From NCBI GenBank assembly GCA_031376425.1, contig JANMDR010000189.1, forward strand, positions 1 through 6,448: a stretch of 6,448 nucleotides of DNA. The letters are read 5' to 3'. Positions 1-5,277 of this stretch are shown in pieces (within the stretch, counting starts at the first letter, position 1; the number at the start of each line of letters is the position of its first letter). The stretch comes from JANMDR01 sp031376425 (GTDB lineage Bacteria > Pseudomonadota > Gammaproteobacteria > Burkholderiales > Usitatibacteraceae). The notes below the pieces were generated by a model. It did no database searches. It was not told where the DNA came from and worked only from the letters and a program-made list of their open reading frames with translations. A program made the position numbers and the translations under genes.

Positions 1-1
1 G

Positions 2-865
2 GGTGCAAAAGTGATTGACCAACTGGCAAATGATCTGCGGGTAGAGTTTCCTGAGATGAAGGGGTTGTCGCCGCGCAACATGAAATATATGCGTGCTTTT
101 GCGCAGGCATGGCCCGATGAGGCAATTGTGCAGCAAGCTGCTGCACAATTGCCGTGGTTTCACAATTGCATTATTTTAGACAAGATAAAAGCCCCCGAAC
201 TGCGTATTTGGTACATCCAGCAAACCATCGCTAACGGCTGGAGCCGCGCGGTGCTCGAAATGCAGATCGAAACGCAACTGCACGCCCGCCAAGGCAAAGC
301 ACAAAACAACTTTGCGCGCACCCTGCCAGCGCCGCAATCTGAGCTTGCGCGTGATTTAGTCAAAGACCCCTACACATTTGATTTTCTAGGGCTGACTGAA
401 GCGGTAAATGAACGCAGCATCGAAAAAGCGTTGATCGCGCATCTGCGTGATTTTCTAATTGAACTAGGTGTGGGCTTTGCTTTCGTTGGTAGCCAATATA
501 AGCTTGATATTGAAGGTGATGAGTTTTATATCGATCTGCTTTTTTATCACACCAAACTGCATTGCTATGTGGTGCTAGAGCTTAAAAATACTGAATTTAA
601 ATTTGAATACACCGGCCAGTTAAATGGCTATTTGGCCGCAGTAGATGATCTAGTGCGCGACCCCGCCGTTGATGCACCCACCATTGGCATGATTTTGTGC
701 AAAAGCAAGAAAAAAACTATCGTCGAATACGCGCTAAGAGGTGTGGAAACGCCGATGGGCGTATCTACCTTTAGGACAGCCTTGCCAGCAGCAGTGCTGG
801 ATAGCCTACCCAGTATCGAGGCCTTGGCAGAAAAGTTGGCGCTATGGGATGGCGATAATGAATAA
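2..865 (+). CDS. YhcG/DUF1016 family PD-(D/E)XK nuclease, 5' end cut off by window
   Basis: This is the C-terminal 287 residues of a YhcG-family protein, numbered here with the GTG at 11 as residue 1. The frame is open to the window edge, and the preceding codons (Gly-Ala-Lys) fit the family's conserved 'WG.KVIDQL' stretch, so the GTG at 11 is an internal Val and the true start lies upstream. Residues 1 to about 108 are the end of the DUF1016 N-terminal domain, including FPEMKGLSPRNMKYMRAF and the LPWFHN segment. Residues about 113-265 are the nuclease-like domain. Its PD-(D/E)XK core is visible as FYIDLLFY (D175) and VVLELK (E190, K192), followed by TGQLNGYLAAVDD. The catalytic residues appear intact, so it may be an active DNA nuclease, but substrate and biological role are not established for most members. 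The family is often found beside type I restriction-modification genes, which would have to lie left of this window. Family members usually have roughly 330-370 residues, so some 50-80 are missing. Confidence 0.92.
   Translation, partial: GAKVIDQLANDLRVEFPEMKGLSPRNMKYMRAFAQAWPDEAIVQQAAAQLPWFHNCIILDKIKAPELRIWYIQQTIANGWSRAVLEMQIETQLHARQGKAQNNFARTLPAPQSELARDLVKDPYTFDFLGLTEAVNERSIEKALIAHLRDFLIELGVGFAFVGSQYKLDIEGDEFYIDLLFYHTKLHCYVVLELKNTEFKFEYTGQLNGYLAAVDDLVRDPAVDAPTIGMILCKSKKKTIVEYALRGVETPMGVSTFRTALPAAVLDSLPSIEALAEKLALWDGDNE
121..153. repeat. Perfect 15-bp inverted repeat with 3-nt spacer inside the nuclease gene
   Basis: The left arm GGCAATTGTGCAGCA (121-135) is the exact reverse complement of the right arm TGCTGCACAATTGCC (139-153), with AGC between them. 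The symmetry stops at both outer ends. It lies wholly inside the coding region and covers codons for residues 37-48 (E-A-I-V-Q-Q-A-A-A-Q-L-P), which from memory match the usual family sequence at this place, so it does not look like an insertion. In the mRNA it would fold into a very stable hairpin. Its function is unknown and it could be a coincidence of codon choice. Confidence 0.95.
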
Positions 866-1215
866 ATATTAAGAAATAGCAATTTAAAATTATGCTTAAT
901 TTTTTGCCTCAGACATTGTATTGGCTAAAATTGCTGGGGGACTAACTAGGTATGGTGCGCATTCATGCTAACGTAAGCGTTTAAGTCGAGAAACGGCGCA
1001 AAAATACGGCATTCTCTGGAGGAGTGTTAAGCCCATGACGTTGACCAGTTGAGGATTATTAAAAACCCGAGTAACAACTGAATGCTTCATAACGAGAGGC
1101 CTTTATTGGCTCGCTTCCTTATTAAGGCAAATATTGTGAAATTGAGATATTGGGACAATCACGCAGGTGAGTGGTTTCTAAAATAGGTCATCACCACCAT
1201 TAAGTAAACTAAAAA
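866..1215. other. Intergenic region between convergent genes, no recognisable gene
   Basis: This 350-bp gap separates the plus-strand nuclease gene from the minus-strand sua5 gene. Apart from the stem-loop at 879-907, I see only minor structure: an imperfect 12-bp dyad GCTAACGTAAGC (967-978), an 11-bp palindrome CCTTATTAAGG (1118-1128), and ATATTG repeated at 1131 and 1147. The longest ATG-started minus-strand frame I found is 40 codons plus stop (1090 down to 968). Its product would be small and basic and I do not recognise it. Only a weak AAAGG lies about 11 nt before its ATG, so I do not call it a gene. A GGAGGAG on the plus strand (1018-1024) leads only into a 5-codon frame at 1035. No strong terminator for sua5 is visible. 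Confidence 0.6.
879..907 (+). terminator. Possible weak terminator after the nuclease gene
   Basis: Fourteen bases after the nuclease stop codon lies a stem-loop with arms AAAATTA (886-892) and TAATTTT (897-903) around a TGCT loop. It can be extended by GCAA (879-882) pairing with TTGC (904-907) across a 3-nt bulge. A run of six T occupies 900-905. The position is right for a terminator, but the stem is almost all A-T and most of the T run is used in the stem, so it may be weak or not functional. Confidence 0.27.
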
Positions 1216-2232
1216 TCACCCTCGATGCGACCCCCGCGACAATCTATCCCAAACCCCCGCCCATTCCACACTGTTTGGCGGCGCTTCTACGGCGATCAAA
1301 TCGCAGTGGGCATGATCTAGTTTGCGGAGGTTGGCGTAGAGATCATGGGCGTATTCTTTGGCGTTTTTGGGCACTTTTAAGTCTTTGTCGCTAACGGGAT
1401 GTTCGTCCGCGCTGGTGGTAAATGTATCGGTGAATCGGAGCGTGCCTACTACCGCACCTTGCATGAGTTTTTCTACTACAAAATCATCAAACACGTCACT
1501 TGGTACCAGTACCATTTCAGTTTGTGGAGCGTAGTGTGAATCAAGTGAACCTGAAACCCTTGGCGCAGTGGTTTTTGCTTTAGCTTGGCCTATATGCACG
1601 CCGCCTAACACTTCAGCTATTTGCGCGGCTGATATGATGCCTGGCCTGAGCAATACAGGTTGCACTGTTTCGTCTAGCCGTGAGCAATCAACGATGGTGG
1701 ATTCTATACCCACTTCGCAAGCGCCCCCGTCTAGTACGAGTAATGGTGGATTGGCTCTAACAAATTCTTCGCGTACGTGGACGGCTGTAGTGGGGCTTAC
1801 GTGACCGAAACGGTTGGCGGAGGGCGCTGCTACAGCACCGCTGCCGCCAAGGGCTGCAAAGCGCTTTAAAACGGCTTGCGCATGTGGGTGTGCGGGGCAG
1901 CGCAGCCCTACAGTATCTTGCCCGCCCGTGACTATTGTGCTGACATGCGCCGCACGTTGCAATATTAAGGTGAGTGGGCCGGGCCAAAAAGCTTTGGTGA
2001 GCGCACGTGCGGCTGGCGGAATATTGATGGCCCAATCATCGAGCTTGGCTTCGTCGTGCAGGTGGATAATTAGGGGGTGGTTTTGTGGCCGCCCTTTTAA
2101 GGCAAAAATAGCTTGAAGTGCCAAATCATTCGTAGCATCTGCTGCTAAGCCATAGACTGTTTCCGTGGGCAGACCGAGTAGCTTGCCATCTAGCAGGGTT
2201 TGCGCGGCGACGTTGATTTCATCTTCGTTCAT
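1216..2232 (-). CDS. sua5: L-threonylcarbamoyladenylate synthase, Sua5 type
   Basis: The enzyme makes threonylcarbamoyl-AMP from L-threonine, bicarbonate and ATP in the cytoplasm. This is the first step of the t6A modification at position 37 of ANN-decoding tRNAs, before transfer by the TsaD complex. The 338-residue length matches the two-domain Sua5 form rather than the shorter TsaC form. The YrdC-like catalytic domain covers about residues 5-200 and shows PTETVYGLAADA (22-33), KGRP (46-49), WPGPLT (83-88), PSANRFGHVSPTTA (137-150), GIESTIVD (175-182) and RPG (196-198). A linker with SGSLDSHYAP (227-236) leads to the Sua5 domain, ending in YAHDLYANLRKLD and VEAPP. The ATG at 2232 is the only sensible start, since the same frame closes upstream at the stop of the preceding gene. 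The gene follows the metalloprotease by 18 bp and is probably cotranscribed with it. All expected motifs are present. Confidence 0.96.
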   Translation of the reverse strand: MNEDEINVAAQTLLDGKLLGLPTETVYGLAADATNDLALQAIFALKGRPQNHPLIIHLHDEAKLDDWAINIPPAARALTKAFWPGPLTLILQRAAHVSTIVTGGQDTVGLRCPAHPHAQAVLKRFAALGGSGAVAAPSANRFGHVSPTTAVHVREEFVRANPPLLVLDGGACEVGIESTIVDCSRLDETVQPVLLRPGIISAAQIAEVLGGVHIGQAKAKTTAPRVSGSLDSHYAPQTEMVLVPSDVFDDFVVEKLMQGAVVGTLRFTDTFTTSADEHPVSDKDLKVPKNAKEYAHDLYANLRKLDHAHCDLIAVEAPPNSVEWAGVWDRLSRGSHRG

Positions 2233-2240
2233 AGCTAAAA

Positions 2241-2252
2241 ATCCTGCCTCCT
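2241..2252 (-). promoter_or_regulatory. Ribosome-binding site of sua5, overlapping the upstream stop codon
   Basis: On the minus strand the TAG stop of the metalloprotease (2253-2251) overlaps a perfect AGGAGG (2252-2247). That motif is 14 nt from the sua5 ATG, longer than ideal. A nearer AGGAT (2245-2241) is 8 nt away and may be the element used. The overlap suggests that ribosomes finishing the protease could restart on sua5. Confidence 0.6.
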
Positions 2253-5166
2253 ATTGCGCACGCAGGCGCAGAATTTTTTCAATTTCACGGGCCAGCTGTT
2301 GAAAATGAAAGCGGGTTTGCGTGTCTGCGGTACGAGGAATCGCGTTGTTTAAGTCTCGCTTTAAATCACGCATAGTTTGCATGGCGGTGGGGCGCAGATC
2401 AACAGATAAATCGGTGTAAAGGGAGGTGATGAGTGCAGAAAAACTTTTAAAGCGTTGCACTTCACCGGAGAAGGTTGTGAGTTGCTCAACGAAAGTTTGC
2501 TGTAATTGACGACGATAAATATCTACCTTTGGCGAAGGGGAATTTATCTCGCTAAATAAGCCTTGGCGCATCAGTTTTAGGTGCATGTCTGCAGGCAGGC
2601 CACTACCCGCTTTAATAATTTCAGCGTCTTCGTTCACCCTAAAACTTAATGGAAACATCATTTCTTCAAGCAGCATTTTTTGTATGCCCATGACTTCACC
2701 GGATATTTCAAACACCCGCATGCGGTTGAGCACTTCCGGGTCAAGTAACCATTTTGGCGTGGCTAAACCTTCGTCGAGCAAATAGCGAATCGCCGCAATT
2801 TGATCCTGACGGCTTACGCGTTCAAAAGTGGCTTTGCCTCGCCCGCCAAGGTAACGGGTTTCGCGCACGCCGCCAATTTGTTTGATAACGGATTCTAAAT
2901 ACATCGCGCGTTGGCTAATGATGGTGCGATAGAGCGCGGATAAATCACGATAATCCTCACCAAGTCGTGTCGTTGCTGGAATTAAGCGAGTGGCGGCACG
3001 CTTTAATGATTCAATCGAGTACTTAGTGGCGGCGATGCGTTCGCGGCCAATATTCTCTATTTGCACCTGTGGGTCAAAGATTGAATTTAGGTCTTCGCCA
3101 CCAAAGGCCAATTCGGGATTGTCCAGTTGCGCTGCTGCCATTTTATCAAGAAGGGGAATTTCTTCTTCCGCAGACTTTACATCTAATGGCTTATAACCCC
3201 AAGTTATGGCGAAGTCATCATAAGGACCTAATTGCGGTACAAATTGAGTGACACCATCGCTTGGTTGCGCCACAGAGTTATAGCGGGCGTAAGACATAAT
3301 TGAGGCTGACGTGCCGCGCGTATTGGTGAATGCGGGGTCACGCAATTGCGCTACAGTATAGGCCGTGGCAGCGCGGTGATTGTGGCGCAGCCCCAGTGCA
3401 TGGCCTACCTCATGGGTGGCTACGCCGCGCATAATTTCCGCCATCACTTCATCACTAATGGGTAATGTAGGAGTGCGTTTATCGGCAGCGCCTGCTTGGA
3501 TAAAATAGAGCTGTTCCATGCCGCGCGTGATGTTGTGCCAAAACACCAAATGGGCGGAAATTACTTCGCCCGAGCGGGGGTCATATGTGCTTGGCCCCAT
3601 GGCATTGGCGATGGGTTCGGCTACCCAGCGGATAACGCTGTAGCGTGAATCTTCAGGGTCCCAGTTTGGGTCTTCAGTTTTGCTGGGTTGGTTGCGTGCT
3701 TCAATGGCATTTTTGAAGCCAGCCTTTTCCAGTGGGCCGCGCCAGGCTTCAATACCGTCTTTAATGGCTTTGCGCCACTTTTCCGGCACCTCATTAGAGA
3801 CGTAAAAAATGATTGGTTTTACAGCTTCCGATACGGCTTTTTCAGGCTCTTTTTTCTCTAAGCGAAAGCGGGTAATGTATGCACGCGGCTTCATTCCGGC
3901 GATATCTTCACTATAGCTCTGGAATCGTTCAGAAAAATAGCCCACGCGTGAATCGTAAAACCGACCCCGCATGGGTGTTTCGGGTAATGCTGCCAAGCTA
4001 AAGTGCACCACTGCGGTTTTGCTAGAACCTGACGCAAAGGAAAACGGATTTTGTCCTGCTGCTGAACCAAAATAAGTAAATGTAGAGCGTATTTCTACGT
4101 TCTTCGGAAATACCCTTACTTGATTGATTAAACTGCGTGTGGGATCAGGAAAGCTTAAGCCCAAAGTGCGCACGGTACGGGCGTCGAGCAAATCACTGGA
4201 AGCACTTAGTAATAACCTTGAAACTTCAATAACGGGCCATTTTTCCTTGCCAGCTTTGGGTGCATCAACTTTTGCTGGCTCTGTGGAGGGCTTAATCGGG
4301 TCTGCTGGTTTTGCGGCATCTTTGTTTTCAGACGCAACGATGGCAGGAGCGTTGTTCTCAGCTACTTTTGGTGCGTTTTCTGCGGGATTTACTTTGGCGG
4401 CGTCGGTTTTTGCCTTCGCTTTTTCCGCATCAATCTCGCTTTGGCGCAGGTCAACGGAAAATTCGCTACCTTCGGTTTCAATCGGAAACGCCATGACAAT
4501 GGGCGCTAAATCTACGGCATCAACGGCGGCTTGTAGTGCTGGCGTGGCGCGTTTGATACTGGGGACGAGTCGCAAAAAAATGCGATTACCTTCGCGTTCG
4601 AAACGAACCACGCTGTCACCTAAGGGCAGCCCGTTAAAACTGGGGCCGCCGCTCGTTTTGGCAATTTCGCCTGACCAAAGTAAATCTTTGCCCAATAGTT
4701 TTTCAGGGATTTCGAAATAGTGTTTTTCTTTGGTTTTGTGATGCAACACCATACCGCGCTGCGTTATGGTTTCCTTAGTGACTATATCGCTGTATTTGCA
4801 CAAGGCTAACGCGCTGGAAGCGCCACCTGCGCCCATCATGGCGCTAAGCATCTGTGCATTTGCTGCACCCGTTGATCCGCCACCGAAGGCACCACCGCAA
4901 GGTGCTGCAGTCGCTCCCGGAAATGTGGCACCAGGAATAGTGTTAACCGTACGTGGCGCAAGATTTGCAGTGGACACCGTGCCAGTGGTTGCTGCTGGCG
5001 TAATTGGTTTTGTGGCTTCTGGCGCAGCCTTGGTCAGGCCTGGCTGTATGGTGATGGTGCATGATGTAAGGGCTACCGTGAGGGCGGCTACGATAGCGGT
5101 GCGCCCAGCTGTTATTGTCGCTGTTTTATTGGCGGGAATGACTAATGTTGACTGGTTTTTTAACAT
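2251..5166 (-). CDS. Lipoprotein zinc-dependent metalloprotease (DUF5118-DUF5117-met-zincin)
   Basis: This is a predicted cell-envelope zinc protease of 971 residues; its substrate is unknown. The N-terminus has a long basic n-region, a hydrophobic stretch AIVAALTVAL and a lipobox LTSC with Cys36. Thr at +2 suggests an outer-membrane lipoprotein. Residues 37-124 are a Pro/Ala/Thr- then Gly-rich linker. Residues about 125-172 resemble DUF5118 (TQRGM, YFEIPEKLLGKDLLWSGEI) and about 185-435 DUF5117. The latter is interrupted by a K/A/P/E-rich low-complexity segment at about 243-309. The catalytic domain from about 450 carries HEVGHALGLRHNH (H585, E586, H589, H595: zinc ligands and catalytic Glu), the Met-turn SIMSY (M624), and YDDFAITWGYKPL (649-661). 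The rest is the helical C-terminal part usual for this family. The ATG at 5166 has no clear Shine-Dalgarno sequence, but no other usual start codon exists before the upstream stop. It heads an operon with sua5 and is divergent from metC. Confidence 0.93.
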   Translation of the reverse strand: MLKNQSTLVIPANKTATITAGRTAIVAALTVALTSCTITIQPGLTKAAPEATKPITPAATTGTVSTANLAPRTVNTIPGATFPGATAAPCGGAFGGGSTGAANAQMLSAMMGAGGASSALALCKYSDIVTKETITQRGMVLHHKTKEKHYFEIPEKLLGKDLLWSGEIAKTSGGPSFNGLPLGDSVVRFEREGNRIFLRLVPSIKRATPALQAAVDAVDLAPIVMAFPIETEGSEFSVDLRQSEIDAEKAKAKTDAAKVNPAENAPKVAENNAPAIVASENKDAAKPADPIKPSTEPAKVDAPKAGKEKWPVIEVSRLLLSASSDLLDARTVRTLGLSFPDPTRSLINQVRVFPKNVEIRSTFTYFGSAAGQNPFSFASGSSKTAVVHFSLAALPETPMRGRFYDSRVGYFSERFQSYSEDIAGMKPRAYITRFRLEKKEPEKAVSEAVKPIIFYVSNEVPEKWRKAIKDGIEAWRGPLEKAGFKNAIEARNQPSKTEDPNWDPEDSRYSVIRWVAEPIANAMGPSTYDPRSGEVISAHLVFWHNITRGMEQLYFIQAGAADKRTPTLPISDEVMAEIMRGVATHEVGHALGLRHNHRAATAYTVAQLRDPAFTNTRGTSASIMSYARYNSVAQPSDGVTQFVPQLGPYDDFAITWGYKPLDVKSAEEEIPLLDKMAAAQLDNPELAFGGEDLNSIFDPQVQIENIGRERIAATKYSIESLKRAATRLIPATTRLGEDYRDLSALYRTIISQRAMYLESVIKQIGGVRETRYLGGRGKATFERVSRQDQIAAIRYLLDEGLATPKWLLDPEVLNRMRVFEISGEVMGIQKMLLEEMMFPLSFRVNEDAEIIKAGSGLPADMHLKLMRQGLFSEINSPSPKVDIYRRQLQQTFVEQLTTFSGEVQRFKSFSALITSLYTDLSVDLRPTAMQTMRDLKRDLNNAIPRTADTQTRFHFQQLAREIEKILRLRAQ

Positions 5167-5197
5167 AATGGTGATTAGATATTTAGGGTGAAATCAG

Positions 5198-5207
5198 GCA
5201 ATATTGC
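5198..5207. repeat. 10-bp perfect palindrome GCAATATTGC
   Basis: This short perfect dyad lies 28 bp before the 5235-5251 palindrome and overlaps the proposed metC -35 element. It could be a second protein-binding site, but a 10-bp palindrome in AT-rich promoter DNA can arise by chance. Confidence 0.35.
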
Positions 5208-5232
5208 AACATATATTTTGTAAACGTATTAA
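5204..5232 (+). promoter_or_regulatory. Candidate promoter for metC
   Basis: TTGCAA (5204-5209) and TATTAA (5227-5232), each with 4 of 6 consensus matches, are separated by 17 bp. The predicted transcription start near 5239 falls inside the palindrome at 5235-5251 and gives a leader of about 40 nt. The -10 overlaps the -10 proposed for the divergent operon, so the two promoters would compete. No strong Shine-Dalgarno sequence precedes the metC ATG: AAAGG (5260-5264) is 13 nt away and AAGAA (5269-5273) is 4 nt away. Confidence 0.35.
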
Positions 5233-5257
5233 AGCACGACGCTATGTCGTGGGACAA
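5228..5257 (-). promoter_or_regulatory. Candidate promoter for the metalloprotease-sua5 operon
   Basis: On the minus strand, TTGTCC (5257-5252, 4 of 6 matches to TTGACA) is followed after 18 bp by TTTAAT (5233-5228, 5 of 6 matches to TATAAT). This would start transcription near 5221, about 55 nt before the ATG. The spacer contains the whole 17-bp palindrome at 5235-5251. The call rests on consensus matching only. Confidence 0.4.
5235..5251. promoter_or_regulatory. 17-bp palindrome, possible operator in the divergent promoter
   Basis: CACGAC (5235-5240) and GTCGTG (5246-5251) form a perfect 6-bp inverted repeat around GCTAT. The form fits a site for a dimeric regulator. It sits in the spacer of the minus-strand promoter and at the start site of the plus-strand promoter. 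It does not match the MetJ box (AGACGTCT) or the MetR pattern (TGAA-N5-TTCA), so I cannot name a regulator. A small 5'-leader hairpin in the metC mRNA is the alternative. Confidence 0.4.
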
Positions 5258-5277
5258 CCAAAGGTTAAAAGAATTCA

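Noticed and set aside
11..13. GTG as the start of the nuclease gene
   Set aside because: The frame is open upstream to the window edge and the preceding residues fit the conserved family sequence, so this is an internal valine codon.
785..800. Inverted repeat CCAGCA/TGCTGG near the end of the nuclease gene
   Set aside because: A 6-bp stem in a coding stretch rich in GCA codons is expected by chance.
967..1032. Possible integron attC site: GCTTAAC and GTTAGC on the minus strand, 66 bp apart, with an inner GAGAA/TTCTC pair
   Set aside because: The right-hand box does not fit GTTRRRY, the inner arms are not a convincing L-box pair, spacer lengths are unequal, and no integrase or other cassette is seen.
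1757..2116. Open frames on both strands overlapping sua5
   Set aside because: They are out-of-frame shadows of a gene with clear Sua5 motifs and have no recognisable domains.
2255..2278. Hairpin TGCGC/GCGCA followed by six T on the plus strand, like a terminator
   Set aside because: It lies inside the 3' end of the minus-strand metalloprotease gene and no plus-strand gene reads into it; the stem is only 5 bp.
4124..4720. Long plus-strand open frame of 198 codons
   Set aside because: It is antisense to the metalloprotease, overlaps its low-complexity segment, and shows only biased Ala/Ser composition with no domain.
4766..5191. Plus-strand open frame of 141 codons with hydrophobic stretches
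   Set aside because: It is antisense to the signal peptide and Ala/Gly-rich linker of the metalloprotease, which explains its composition; it also runs into the divergent promoter region.
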